Shown here: one piece after another, positions 34,134 through 43,060 of the stretch | How positions within the stretch are numbered: position 1 is the stretch's first letter | How the letters are laid out: the number at the start of each line of letters is the position of its first letter | DNA from: CAUPWF01 sp036656615 | Lineage (GTDB): Bacteria; Bacillota; Clostridia; Lachnospirales; Lachnospiraceae | DNA: 64,000 bases | NCBI GenBank assembly: GCA_036656615.1 | Contig: JAVXHY010000001.1 | Coordinates: 248,001-312,000, forward strand | Direction of reading: 5' to 3' | Made by a program: the position numbers and the translations under genes | Notes under the pieces: generated by a model | Told to the model about the DNA's origin: nothing | The model's input: the letters and a program-made list of their open reading frames with translations, nothing else | Database searches by the model: none

Positions 34134-34583
34134 TTAACTGATTCTTTGTTTTCTTCCTTTCCAATAGCTTGGGATAAACCAACGCTTAGGAATTGAAATC
34201 ATAAATATAATTCCCAATACAATTGCAAAAGCTAATTTTAAAGAGGTAACTCCTTTAATAGAAGCCTGTGCCAAATCCCCCGTCACAAAATAATACGCCG
34301 TGTAGTATACACTTGCACCTGGAACCAATGGGAAGATTCCCGATACCAAAAACACAGTAATTGGGCACTTCATCCAGACTGCTAAAATACGGGACATTAA
34401 TACTACTACCATTGTTCCCAATAGTGTAGACACCGTTGCAGAAGTTCCATTTATCGTTCCGCAATAACACAGCCACCCGGCCATTCCCGTCAAACCACAA
34501 CACGCATAGAATCGTTTGGGGACATTAAACAAAATGGAAAACGCAACCGTTCCCAAAAAAGAACAAAATATATTTGCAATCAT
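34134..34583 (-). CDS. ThrE-type exporter, C-terminal half (DUF3815-like)
   Basis: A 149-residue membrane protein with four to five spans; VSGIFPLVPGASVYYTAYYF is the hallmark of the C-terminal half of threonine/serine exporters. In actinobacterial ThrE both halves are one chain; in Firmicutes they are split as here. The ATG overlaps the previous stop by 4 bases, so the two halves are coupled. Export of threonine, serine or a related compound is inferred from the family. Confidence 0.87.
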   Translation of the reverse strand: MIANIFCSFLGTVAFSILFNVPKRFYACCGLTGMAGWLCYCGTINGTSATVSTLLGTMVVVLMSRILAVWMKCPITVFLVSGIFPLVPGASVYYTAYYFVTGDLAQASIKGVTSLKLAFAIVLGIIFMISIPKRWFIPSYWKGRKQRIS

Positions 34584-35416
34584 AAATGAAGCCCTCCCAA
34601 AATACTAGTATAAGTTGCCAATACAAATCCAACGCCAATAGCAATATAGACGAATACCAGCATAGAGTCAATCATCCGCACTGTACCAGATATAAAATCA
34701 CTATTTGCGATATCTCGAATAGCATTAGTAAAGGCAACTCCGGGAACAAGGGGCAAAATCGAACCAATAATTACCTTATCCACTATAATTTCTGTGGGGA
34801 AAGGAATATAGGATGCCGCAATCGCAAAAACCGTAATCAAACTACCACCCACAATATTAACAATCACCTTAGTTAACTGATGCTTTTCAGCAAAAATAAC
34901 AAACAAGAACAATACCATTCCAATAAAAAAAGCAATGATACTCTCTAATATATTCGCTTTTAACAAATAACAAAAACAACCACAGCCCACACCAGCGGCA
35001 ACAACACGAAAATAATTTCTTTTAGGTGGCATTTGCTCTATCCGCTTTAGCTTTTGAATCGCATCATCTAAACTAATGTAACCCCCGCATATTTCTCTTG
35101 ACAAATCATTAACTTCCGTAACAATCCCCAAGTGTATTCCTGATAAGGGTATATGCTTAACCTTCGCAAACAATTCATTTTCATTCTGTTCTGCTGTAAT
35201 AAATAATCCATTACTTAAAACAAAAGTATCTACCTGGTCCATATGAAAATAATTACATATATGTTCAATTGTCTCTTCCACACGAAAGATTTCCGCCCCA
35301 TTTTTTAATAACACTCTTCCTGCATCTAGTGCAAAGGCCAGTACCTTATGCATATCTTCTGTCCGCTCTTCTTGTTCCACTTGTTCTTCTTGTTCCACTT
35401 GTTCTTCTTGTTCCAC
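34580..35416 (-). CDS. ThrE-type exporter, N-terminal half (DUF1212-like)
   Basis: A 278-residue partner of the previous gene. A cytosolic leader (to about 130) contains GAEIFRVEETIEHIC and SNGLFITAE, typical of the ThrE N-terminal domain; five spans follow, with IIGSILPLVPGVAFTNAIRD. It starts with GTG at 35416 behind GGAGGG (35423-35428). The first 18 residues are a repeated VEQEEQ unit from an 18-bp tandem repeat that includes the start codon, absent from the normal family start, so repeat-number change can alter the N-terminus. The SGNH hydrolase gene is 14 bases upstream. Confidence 0.87.
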   Translation of the reverse strand: MEQEEQVEQEEQVEQEERTEDMHKVLAFALDAGRVLLKNGAEIFRVEETIEHICNYFHMDQVDTFVLSNGLFITAEQNENELFAKVKHIPLSGIHLGIVTEVNDLSREICGGYISLDDAIQKLKRIEQMPPKRNYFRVVAAGVGCGCFCYLLKANILESIIAFFIGMVLFLFVIFAEKHQLTKVIVNIVGGSLITVFAIAASYIPFPTEIIVDKVIIGSILPLVPGVAFTNAIRDIANSDFISGTVRMIDSMLVFVYIAIGVGFVLATYTSILGGLHL

Positions 35417-35418
35417 TT
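35371..35418. repeat. 18-bp tandem repeat at the start of the ThrE N-half gene
   Basis: Unit CTTGTTCCACTTGTTCTT, about 2.7 copies in a row without mismatch. On the coding strand it encodes VEQEEQ and carries the GTG start codon, with the SD only 6 bases upstream. An 18-bp unit keeps frame on slippage. Confidence 0.9.
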
Positions 35419-35430
35419 ATTTCCCTCCGT

Positions 35431-36585
35431 TTACCTTTTATGACGCCTTCTCTTTCCTATACTATTGCTTATCAGCGAGAGTATGAATAATAAGCTCATA
35501 ATCACTATGGTTTCAAATTCATTTCCCGGATTATACTTTGCCGCACCCAAGGCCGCCACTTGCTGATCCCCTTCTTTGGGTGTTATTTCCTCTCCTAAAG
35601 ACAATTTCCATTTTTCATATACTGCATCCGCAATTAATCGCTGTCCATGTGGATTGGGATGTAATCCATCTGCTTGAACATACTCTGTAATCTCTGTATC
35701 AAATAATTCTACAACTTCATAATCATATTTCTTTGCATTTTTTGCTATAATAGTATTCATTTCTCCAATAACCTTATCCACAACAGACTCCACAAAATTC
35801 GGCAGTTTTAAAGCGGTGACCGGGTTATAAATATTTGTTACCACAATTTTAGAATTGGGCTTTCTATGATCATCCAATATCTCCATGGTTTCTTTCCAAT
35901 TGTCTTCAAAGGCTGCATAATTCCAATCACCAATTGCACGAATCACCTTAAACACAAGGGTTGGATGCTTCAGAACTTGATGTTTTAATACTTGAATTGC
36001 ATCATTAATACTGCGATAATCATCTTCATGATTTAGTATTTCTTTACATAATCGTTTGAATTCATTCATCAAATCATTAGATCCCATGGTTAGTGTAATT
36101 AATTCTGCATCCTGAATCTTAGAAAGTACTTCCTTATTAGACAGCGGTCCTTGATTCAGTTTATCCGTTGCCAGTCCTACTTTCGCTGTTAATACCAAAT
36201 TTACTTTTTCCTTTTCTTCGTTCTTCACTCTATCACTAATAAGCTTGGGATAAGATTTCATCTCTGACTGATCACAGGTATACCCCTTTGCTATACTGTC
36301 TCCAAGAGCGCTGTAATCCAACACTTCCTGTTCTGGTTTCTTTTTTTTATCCGTAATGGGCGGAGTTGTATTTTCCACAGGACTTTCCTGAATCTCCTCT
36401 GTAATTCCATCCGATAAATCCTCTGGTTCTATATTGGGAAATTCTGTCAATGTCTCATCTTCCAGTATCTTTGATTGTTCCTGATAGTCTTGTGGTTCCG
36501 GACGCTCTTCCTGTGCATATGTAATATACTCTGATTGTACTGCTAAAATACTTATTATTCCAATAATACTTACGATTTTCTTCAT
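35431..36585 (-). CDS. Exported SGNH/GDSL hydrolase with C-terminal membrane anchor
   Basis: A 384-residue surface protein. A signal peptide (about 1-24), a Pro/Glu-rich linker (about 25-90), then an SGNH esterase domain: ALGDSIAKGY with the nucleophile Ser, GSNDLM (block III) and DGLHPN (Asp-His pair). It ends with a hydrophobic span and RRRHKR, a stop-transfer tail resembling sortase substrates but without LPxTG. The start was set at MKKIVSIIG, behind GGAGG at 8 bases; the frame is open 17 codons upstream without SD. The likely role is deacylating wall, lipid or glycan esters at the cell surface. Confidence 0.87.
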   Translation of the reverse strand: MKKIVSIIGIISILAVQSEYITYAQEERPEPQDYQEQSKILEDETLTEFPNIEPEDLSDGITEEIQESPVENTTPPITDKKKKPEQEVLDYSALGDSIAKGYTCDQSEMKSYPKLISDRVKNEEKEKVNLVLTAKVGLATDKLNQGPLSNKEVLSKIQDAELITLTMGSNDLMNEFKRLCKEILNHEDDYRSINDAIQVLKHQVLKHPTLVFKVIRAIGDWNYAAFEDNWKETMEILDDHRKPNSKIVVTNIYNPVTALKLPNFVESVVDKVIGEMNTIIAKNAKKYDYEVVELFDTEITEYVQADGLHPNPHGQRLIADAVYEKWKLSLGEEITPKEGDQQVAALGAAKYNPGNEFETIVIMSLLFILSLISNSIGKRRRHKR

Positions 36586-36639
36586 ATTGTTTCCTCCACT
36601 AATTATGGATTCTTCTTTTCTTCTATATCCGTCCATATA

Positions 36640-37830
36640 CTATCTTATCCTTAGAATTTCATCAATCAATTTTTTTGCCACCTCTTCTTTCGGCATCAAT
36701 TCCAAGGTTTTATGTTCTTGCTCTGTAATAATTGTCACTCGATTGGTCTCTGTACCAAATCCTGCTCCTGCTTCTTTTAGATTATTTGCAACAATCATAT
36801 CCAAATTCTTCTTCTGGAGTTTTCTTCGTGAATTCTCAATCATATTTTGAGTTTCCATAGAAAATCCACAAAGGAATTGATGCTCCTCTTTATGGTCCCC
36901 CAGGTACTTCAAAATATCATCTGTCCGTTCTAAATCAATGGACAGTTCCTGATCCGACTTTTTCATCTTTTCCATACTGATTTCCTTTGGTCTATAGTCG
37001 GCTACAGCTGCTGCTTTTATTATAATATCCTGTTTTTTGCTTTTGGAAAGAACTGCTTCATACATCTCCTTAGCACTGTTTATAGCGATCACATCTACAA
37101 ACATGGGTGGTTCTATATGGGTCGGTCCTGTGATTAATGTAACCTTTGCACCTCTGTATGCGCATGTCTTTGCCAGTGCATATCCCATTTTCCCGGTAGA
37201 ATGATTGGTAATATATCGTACCGGATCAATGGATTCCTGGGTAGGACCTGCTGTAATCAAGACATGGATTCCTTCCATATCTTTCGGATATACAAGTTCC
37301 TTTAAGATATACTGAAGTAATACTTCCGGACTGGGCATTTTACCAATTCCGGTATCTCCACAGGCTAAGTAGCCAGTATCAGGCGTAATCACTTCCATGT
37401 TATGTTGTCTAAGCTTTTCTATATTTTCCTGAACAATTGCATTTTCATACATATTGGTATTCATGGCCGGAGCAATCATTTTGGGGCATGTACATGCTAG
37501 ACAAGTGGTCGTCAGCATATCATCTGCAAGCCCCCCTGCTAACTTCCCAATGATATTTGCAGTCGCCGGAGCAATCAGTAAGACATCTGCTTGCTTTGCC
37601 AAGGCAACGTGCTCTACATGGTGTAAAACATTACGGTCAAATGTATCCGTAATACATTTATTATTTGTCAAGGTTTCAAAAGTAAGTGGATGAATGAAAT
37701 TCGTTGCATGTTCCGTCATAATCACATGTACATTTGCATGTAATTTCACCAGCATACTTGCAAGATTTGCCATTTTATATGCAGCGATCCCGCCGCTCAC
37801 ACCTAATATAATTGTTTTACCATTTAGCAT
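36640..37830 (-). CDS. coaBC: Phosphopantothenoylcysteine synthetase/decarboxylase
   Basis: A 396-residue bifunctional CoaBC (Dfp) for coenzyme A synthesis. The N-terminal CoaC part shows GVSGGIAAYKMANLA, the His in HHVEHVALAKQAD and PAMNTNMYEN. The C-terminal CoaB part begins near residue 185 with VLITAGPTQESIDPVRY and ITNHSTGKMGYALA. Both halves are complete. It diverges from a pantothenate-type ECF S component across 206 bases that hold a palindromic repeat, joining uptake with use of the vitamin. The SGNH hydrolase gene follows 54 bases on. Confidence 0.95.
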   Translation of the reverse strand: MLNGKTIILGVSGGIAAYKMANLASMLVKLHANVHVIMTEHATNFIHPLTFETLTNNKCITDTFDRNVLHHVEHVALAKQADVLLIAPATANIIGKLAGGLADDMLTTTCLACTCPKMIAPAMNTNMYENAIVQENIEKLRQHNMEVITPDTGYLACGDTGIGKMPSPEVLLQYILKELVYPKDMEGIHVLITAGPTQESIDPVRYITNHSTGKMGYALAKTCAYRGAKVTLITGPTHIEPPMFVDVIAINSAKEMYEAVLSKSKKQDIIIKAAAVADYRPKEISMEKMKKSDQELSIDLERTDDILKYLGDHKEEHQFLCGFSMETQNMIENSRRKLQKKNLDMIVANNLKEAGAGFGTETNRVTIITEQEHKTLELMPKEEVAKKLIDEILRIR

Positions 37831-37859
37831 CTATTCATCCTCTTTTCTTACGATTGATA

Positions 37860-37921
37860 GTAACAATTCAGCCATAATCAAAAGAAGGTGCGTTTTGCGA
37901 ATGGCATGGCTGAACGGTTAC
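37860..37921. repeat. Dispersed palindromic repeat, copy B (62 bp)
   Basis: Arms GTAACAATTCAGCCA / TGGCTGAACGGTTAC (two mismatches) around a 32-base loop that begins TAATCAAAAGAA as in copies A and C. It lies between divergent promoters, upstream of both coaBC and the S component gene, so it cannot be a plain terminator. Confidence 0.85.
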
Positions 37922-37945
37922 GATTTATAATAGTATATCACAAAT

Positions 37946-37974
37946 TTGCAATGACGACTATTTTTTGCTATAAT
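37946..37974 (+). promoter_or_regulatory. Promoter of the pantothenate-type S component gene
   Basis: TTGCAA (37946-37951), 17 bases, TATAAT (37969-37974), about 60 bases before the ATG. Confidence 0.6.
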
Positions 37975-38036
37975 AATTTAGTAACCAACATATTGTATTG
38001 TATCTCTTAAAAGAGAATGATAACAAGGAGGAAAAA

Positions 38037-38696
38037 ATGAATACTGTAACAACAACTGACCAAAGGTCACACACACTTGGCATGGTACAGGTTGCTCTTT
38101 TTGGCGCAATCATTGTCGTACTTGCCTTCACACCTTTTCTAGGGTATATCCCTCTTGGATTTACCCGGGCAACCATTATCCACATACCTGTTATTTTAGG
38201 CTCCCTTATGTTAGGACCTAAAAAAGGAGCCGTTCTTGGTGGCGTTTTTGGATTGACTAGTCTGATTAATAACACCATGAATCCAACGGTTACCTCATTT
38301 GTATTCTCACCTTTTTATTCTTTGGGAGAAATTCATGGAGGAATTGGAAGCCTGATTATCTGCATGATACCTCGTATCCTGGTAGGTGTTATACCATTTT
38401 TCGTATACCATGGAATCTTGAAGCTCACAAAGAAATCAAACAACGGATTTACGCTTGCACTGGGGGCCGCAGGACTATCTGGTGCTCTTACCAATACCCT
38501 TTTGGTCATGAACCTTATTTTTCTATTTTATGGAGACGCTTATGCTTCTGTAAATAACGTAGCATCCGATGCTGTATACAAATTCATCTTATCTATTATT
38601 GGAATCAATGGCATTCCAGAAGCCATTGTAGCCGCTGTCATTATTACTTGCATCGGCAGGATACTTATGAAAACAAAATATGCATTTAATGAATAA
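38037..38696 (+). CDS. panT: ECF transporter S component (probably pantothenate)
   Basis: A 219-residue membrane protein with six spans, of the ECF S-component fold. TRATIIHIPVILGSLMLGPK and the GxxFGLTSLINNT segment match the group containing PanT and related vitamin receptors. It would bind its vitamin and use the shared EcfAAT module. The divergent neighbour coaBC argues for pantothenate. The start is the ATG at 38037 behind AAGGAGG; the frame is open 13 codons upstream but without an SD. The substrate is inferred. Confidence 0.8.
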   Translation: MNTVTTTDQRSHTLGMVQVALFGAIIVVLAFTPFLGYIPLGFTRATIIHIPVILGSLMLGPKKGAVLGGVFGLTSLINNTMNPTVTSFVFSPFYSLGEIHGGIGSLIICMIPRILVGVIPFFVYHGILKLTKKSNNGFTLALGAAGLSGALTNTLLVMNLIFLFYGDAYASVNNVASDAVYKFILSIIGINGIPEAIVAAVIITCIGRILMKTKYAFNE

Positions 38697-38714
38697 TTAT
38701 TATTTATTACATAT

Positions 38715-38754
38715 AGAACACTCCGGCCTATCCAAAGAAAGGTCGGAGTGTTCT
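38715..38754. terminator. Hairpin between convergent panT and aldo/keto reductase genes
   Basis: Stem AGAACACTCCGGCCT / AGGTCGGAGTGTTCT with one G-U pair and a 10-base loop. The T-run is poor on both strands, but the position between two stops supports a shared terminator. Confidence 0.65.
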
Positions 38755-38772
38755 AGTATTACATTACTATTC

Positions 38773-39915
38773 TTATACTGTGACTGTATCTGTCGTCTGA
38801 CTTTCCCATCTTGCAACTGCCTCTAATCGCTTTATAATACCCAAATGCTGCGTACACTCTTGTTCACATTTACCGCAATGAATACAATCTTTCGCTCTGC
38901 CCTTAGTATTGGCTGTATAATTATAATATTCCAAGCCATAGACCATTTCGATCATTTCTTCATCCGTTTTATGGAACATCTCTTTTTCATTGTATAACAG
39001 CATATATCCTGGAATATTAATTCCCTTTGGACATACTCTGCAATATCCACAACCGGTACAGATTTCTTTCGTAGCTCCATTGAACTTTTTCTTGATCCGA
39101 TCTAAATCTTCCTTGGTAAATGGCTTTGCTTCATCTGCCATTCTGCAAGCATCGTCAATATCACTCATCTTTCCAAATCCAACTAACGAAATGGTGATCT
39201 CTGGACTGGCAATATTAAATCGAAGTGCAGCCTGGGTTACTGTTTCACCTGGTTCTGCCAGAAAAGCCAGTTCCTTTTCATGAGCAGGTATAGTCCCTCC
39301 ACAAAGTGGATTCATCGCCACTACCCCATAGCCTTCTTTGTATGCATGTTCTACTCCTGCCCAGCGATAGGGGAAATTCAAAAGATTAATTCCCATGGTG
39401 ACTCCCATGAATTTATGTTCATCTAATACTTGCACTACTTCTTCTCCCGGCTGGTGGGAAGAAAAACAAATATGATCAATGAGTCCCTGCTCCTGACACC
39501 ACTTCAGACCTTCATATTGTCCACCCTTTTCCATGGAAAGATTGTAATGATCCATTTTACGAATGCACCATACATGATAAAAATTAATCTTCGAAACTCC
39601 CAGTACTTCTATGGAATGCTTCACTGCTTCAATTGCTTTTTCTCTAGTTGGGCACATCTTTGGTTTACTTTTTGTGGAAACATAAAAATTCGTCTTTCCC
39701 TCCGCCAGCAATTGACGAATGGCAATGCCAAAGGTCTTCTCACTACGGTCATCGCAATATCCGGGGGCTGTATCAAAGTAATTGATTCCCTTTTCATATG
39801 CATACAACACCATCTTTGCATTTTCTTCATCTGTCTTGTCAGCAGCAAATCTCAATCCTCCAAAGCCAACCACGGACACCTTTTTATCCGTTCCCGGATA
39901 GGTAACGTACTTCAT
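38773..39915 (-). CDS. Aldo/keto reductase with C-terminal 4Fe-4S domain
   Basis: A 380-residue oxidoreductase. The N-terminal TIM barrel has the AKR motifs GFGGLRF, NYFDTAPGYCDD (Asp and Tyr), STKSKP (Lys) and YHVW (His). The C-terminal part carries two ferredoxin-type clusters, CTGCGYCRVCPKG and CIHCGKCEQECTQHL. This fused type is common in Clostridia, where it likely links carbonyl reduction to ferredoxin; substrates are not known. The start was set at the second ATG (39915), 9 bases from GGAGG, because the first lies only 3 bases from it. Confidence 0.9.
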   Translation of the reverse strand: MKYVTYPGTDKKVSVVGFGGLRFAADKTDEENAKMVLYAYEKGINYFDTAPGYCDDRSEKTFGIAIRQLLAEGKTNFYVSTKSKPKMCPTREKAIEAVKHSIEVLGVSKINFYHVWCIRKMDHYNLSMEKGGQYEGLKWCQEQGLIDHICFSSHQPGEEVVQVLDEHKFMGVTMGINLLNFPYRWAGVEHAYKEGYGVVAMNPLCGGTIPAHEKELAFLAEPGETVTQAALRFNIASPEITISLVGFGKMSDIDDACRMADEAKPFTKEDLDRIKKKFNGATKEICTGCGYCRVCPKGINIPGYMLLYNEKEMFHKTDEEMIEMVYGLEYYNYTANTKGRAKDCIHCGKCEQECTQHLGIIKRLEAVARWESQTTDTVTV

Positions 39916-39957
39916 ATGCATTTTCCTCCATATTCTTAGTGGTATTCTCTATTCATT

Positions 39958-39993
39958 ATAAGAAGGCTGCTTATAAAAAGCAACCTTCTTATT
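39958..39993 (-). terminator. Terminator after the histidine kinase gene
   Basis: Stem ATAAGAAGGCTGCTT / AAGCAACCTTCTTAT with one mismatch and a short loop, directly after the kinase stop at 40000. Confidence 0.75.
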
Positions 39994-39999
39994 AAATTT

Positions 40000-42207
40000 C
40001 TATTGGGATTGAACGGGAAATGTAATCGTCACCTTAAACAAATCTCCATCTAAATAAATATCAAATTTCCCCTTTTGCAGGGTAACCAGATTCTTGGCTA
40101 TACTAAGACCTAGTCCACTTCCTTCTGTGCTTCTAGATATATCACCTCTGATAAATCGTTCTGTCAATTCCTCTGCACTAATATTCAGTGCAGACTCAGA
40201 TATATTTTTCACTGTAAATATCATATTCGATTCTACAATTGATAACGCAATATACACCCTAGAATTTGGCATTGCATACTTTTCTACATTACGAAATAGA
40301 TTCTCCAGTACTCGCCACATACGTCTGCCATCCGCTTCAATGACAACAGCATCTTGTGTTTCTTCTACCAGTATTTCTAATCCTCTGACATGAAACTTAT
40401 CTTCAAATTCTCCAATGGTCTGCTGTAACAGCTCCTTGAAATCCATGTTCATTAATTCCATAGTAATATTACCGGAACTTATTTTGGAGGCCTCTACCAA
40501 ATCCTCAGTCAGTTGTTTTAATCGCTGTGATTTCTCATCTAGAATCTGAATATATCCCTTAATTTTTTCATCTGATATATGCTCTCGTTTTAATAAGTCC
40601 ACATAATTAACGATAGAAGTTAAGGGTGTCTTGATATCATGAGATACATTGGTAATCAAATCTGTCTTGGTTCGTTCGTTTTTCATACTATCTTCCACTG
40701 CATGGTGCAATCCATCACCTATTTGATTAATTGCCTGTGCAAATTCCTTGTAAAAGCCATTCATTTCCTCTACTGGAATCTTATAATTCAAGTCTCCACT
40801 TGTAATAATACCCACTCCATTTAGCACCTTTTCTCTCATCACCATATCTTTATACCAGTATACCGCTAACAATCCGGTACAGATGATTGCTGCTGCCATG
40901 CCAAATCCATACCACCAATAAAAAAGGCTGAAGACAAATATCGCAAACAAGGAACCTCCACAACCTAATATAATCTTGGTAATCCCCTTTGTATGCAGCA
41001 GAGACTGTCTGCATAGCTTATAGAATCGCAGGCAGAGGCTGTTGCGAAGAAAGGTCTTTGCCTTTAGAATTCGAACCAGGCTCAAGTAGCCGGTCAAAAA
41101 TAATACATTTGCCAAAAAAGCAGCCGGAATAATAGTTGCCGGAATCGTGATGGTATTACTATAATCATGCATATCTAAGGTTTGAACCGATGCAATCAGA
41201 CCATATGCAGTTAGGCTCCCTATCACCATCCACAGCCCAATACTGACTTCTGTCGGAAGCCGATCTATCATCATAAGTCCACCCGATTTCTCACCTGGTC
41301 TAGATCCCGATAGACGGGTCAGCCATACCAAGGTGATAACGCTCACCAGGAAGCTTAGAATCATCCCCAGGAAAATAAGCTTCGCATAGGGTGCATATTG
41401 ATTATATGACCTGTTGGCATAGTAAAAACTATCTTTAATCGGAAAGGCAGTATTCACTCCGATACGTATGGTATAAATCCCTTCATTTCCGATAAAAGAT
41501 GCCATGGATTTTCCTGTGACGGTTACCGTACCATTTGTAAACACTTCTTTTGTCCTTTGATTTGTAACCTCATATACTAAATTGGTATTCTTAGGATTAT
41601 ATGTATCTTTCAATTCTTCATATTGTCCAATCTTATTTGGGAGTTCATATAAGGTACTCATCAAAGCCTCTACACACTGCTGCATATTACTTCCATTTTT
41701 CTCAGTAAAATCCTGAATACTTTCATACCCTTTTGGTTTATATTCCCGTTCAAAATCCTTCAGCCATACTACCTCTTTATACGGCATGCCCACATAATTA
41801 TGACTGCCATGATTGAGAGATTCCATATAATCAGATGAATTTTGCATCCAATTCAATAAATCTTTCATTTGATAGCAAAGAGAATCTCTGTTTTGTCCCG
41901 GTACATATGTCCCCGAATAAAAATCAAATACATTGATCCATTTTTGATCATCTAATTTCCCTTCTGTTTCCAATTGCTCCTTCACTTGAATAAATTCTTT
42001 TAACTTTATCGCTTGATTTTGTAAATCCCCTTTTAATACCATAGATTCTTCATAAAGATGATCAGAAAACAATAAAGTTACATCTCCATTTACTTGATAC
42101 AAAAGAAGAACAGAAAGTAACACTGTAATAGCAAGTATAGGTACCATAATTAAATTGATTCCTATCAAAATTGATTTTTTTATAGATATGTTCTTATGAT
42201 CTTTCAT
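40000..42207 (-). CDS. Sensor histidine kinase, multi-span
   Basis: A 735-residue kinase. One span near 12-37, a roughly 235-residue extracellular domain, then several more spans (about 274-450). A HAMP-like linker follows, then HisKA with His523 in VSHDIKTPLTSI and an HATPase_c domain (N box ENLFRNVEKYA, G box GSGLGLSIA). Its regulator gene is 2 bases upstream, so the two form an operon. The large extracellular domain has no family I recognise; with seven-plus spans it could sense a peptide or membrane state. No target transporter lies beside it. SD GAAAGGGG-like sequence precedes the ATG. Confidence 0.9.
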   Translation of the reverse strand: MKDHKNISIKKSILIGINLIMVPILAITVLLSVLLLYQVNGDVTLLFSDHLYEESMVLKGDLQNQAIKLKEFIQVKEQLETEGKLDDQKWINVFDFYSGTYVPGQNRDSLCYQMKDLLNWMQNSSDYMESLNHGSHNYVGMPYKEVVWLKDFEREYKPKGYESIQDFTEKNGSNMQQCVEALMSTLYELPNKIGQYEELKDTYNPKNTNLVYEVTNQRTKEVFTNGTVTVTGKSMASFIGNEGIYTIRIGVNTAFPIKDSFYYANRSYNQYAPYAKLIFLGMILSFLVSVITLVWLTRLSGSRPGEKSGGLMMIDRLPTEVSIGLWMVIGSLTAYGLIASVQTLDMHDYSNTITIPATIIPAAFLANVLFLTGYLSLVRILKAKTFLRNSLCLRFYKLCRQSLLHTKGITKIILGCGGSLFAIFVFSLFYWWYGFGMAAAIICTGLLAVYWYKDMVMREKVLNGVGIITSGDLNYKIPVEEMNGFYKEFAQAINQIGDGLHHAVEDSMKNERTKTDLITNVSHDIKTPLTSIVNYVDLLKREHISDEKIKGYIQILDEKSQRLKQLTEDLVEASKISSGNITMELMNMDFKELLQQTIGEFEDKFHVRGLEILVEETQDAVVIEADGRRMWRVLENLFRNVEKYAMPNSRVYIALSIVESNMIFTVKNISESALNISAEELTERFIRGDISRSTEGSGLGLSIAKNLVTLQKGKFDIYLDGDLFKVTITFPVQSQ

Positions 42208-42209
42208 TT

Positions 42210-42905
42210 CTATACCCCTTTCTCCATCTTATATCCAACCCCCCATACTACTTTTACATATCTGGGATCCTTCGGGTTAATTTCAATCTTCTCTCGAATA
42301 TGTCGGATATGTACCGCGACGGTATTGTCTGCGCCAATTGCATCCTCACTCCATATACTTTCATAAATCTGATTAATAGAAAACACCTTCCCAGGATTCT
42401 TCATCAGCAGCAGCAAAATATTATACTCAATAGGAGTCAGTCTTACTTCTTCCCCATCTACTGTCACTTGTTTTAATTCGTCGTCCATCATAAGCCCCTG
42501 ATTTTTATACACCTGGCTTTTATCTTCTGCTATATTACCAAGCTGGGTATAGCGTCGAAGCTGTGATTTCACCCTTGCGGTAAGCTCTAATGGATTAAAG
42601 GGCTTTGTCACATAGTCATCTGCCCCAATATTCAAGCCTAAAATCTTATCTGCATCTTCGGATTTTGCGGATAAGATAATAATGGGAATGCTGCTGTTTT
42701 CGCGAATCTTAAGAGTTGCTCTAATCCCATCTAGCCGCGGCATCATAACATCAATAATCAATAGATTAATCTCATGTTTGTTAAGAATCTCCATGGCTTC
42801 CAGGCCATCATAGGCTTTCAGGATATGGTGCCCCTCCTGAACCAAATAGATTTCAATTGCCTCTACTATTTCTTTATCATCATCACATACTAGTATGTTA
42901 AACAT
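42210..42905 (-). CDS. OmpR/PhoB-family response regulator (VanR-like)
   Basis: A 231-residue regulator: receiver domain with DDD at the start, phosphoacceptor Asp in LLIIDVMMPRLDG and Lys in DYVTKPFNPLEL; then an OmpR winged-helix domain (RLTPIEYNILLLL, AVHIRHIREKIE, VWGVGYKMEKG). It is cotranscribed with the histidine kinase. SD AGGAGGGT precedes the ATG. By sequence it is near VanR, but no vancomycin genes are here. Confidence 0.93.
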   Translation of the reverse strand: MFNILVCDDDKEIVEAIEIYLVQEGHHILKAYDGLEAMEILNKHEINLLIIDVMMPRLDGIRATLKIRENSSIPIIILSAKSEDADKILGLNIGADDYVTKPFNPLELTARVKSQLRRYTQLGNIAEDKSQVYKNQGLMMDDELKQVTVDGEEVRLTPIEYNILLLLMKNPGKVFSINQIYESIWSEDAIGADNTVAVHIRHIREKIEINPKDPRYVKVVWGVGYKMEKGV

Positions 42906-42994
42906 CTGTACCCTCCTTTATTCTGATCTGCTTTTACTATAACAGCAAGTTTTTAAATTGATTCATTGTTTTTATTAAAACTTTCTTAAGTAAA

Positions 42995-43040
42995 CAAAAA
43001 AGTAGCATGTTTTACAATTGGTATGTAAACAATACTACTT
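42995..43040 (-). terminator. Terminator after the GGDEF-EAL gene
   Basis: Stem AGTAG-ATG-TTTACA type, AGTAGCATGTTTTACA / TGTAAACAATACTACT with a small internal bulge and 7-base loop; on the minus strand followed by TTTTTTG. It ends the pst-pho to GGDEF-EAL block. Confidence 0.7.
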
Positions 43041-43060
43041 CTTTTATTATCCAAAAGACT

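Noticed and set aside
35431..36585. Sortase substrate
   Set aside because: The C-terminal span and basic tail fit, but no LPxTG-like motif precedes them.
42210..42905. VanR-type call implying vancomycin resistance
   Set aside because: No vanHAX genes or other resistance genes are nearby; similarity is only to the regulator family.
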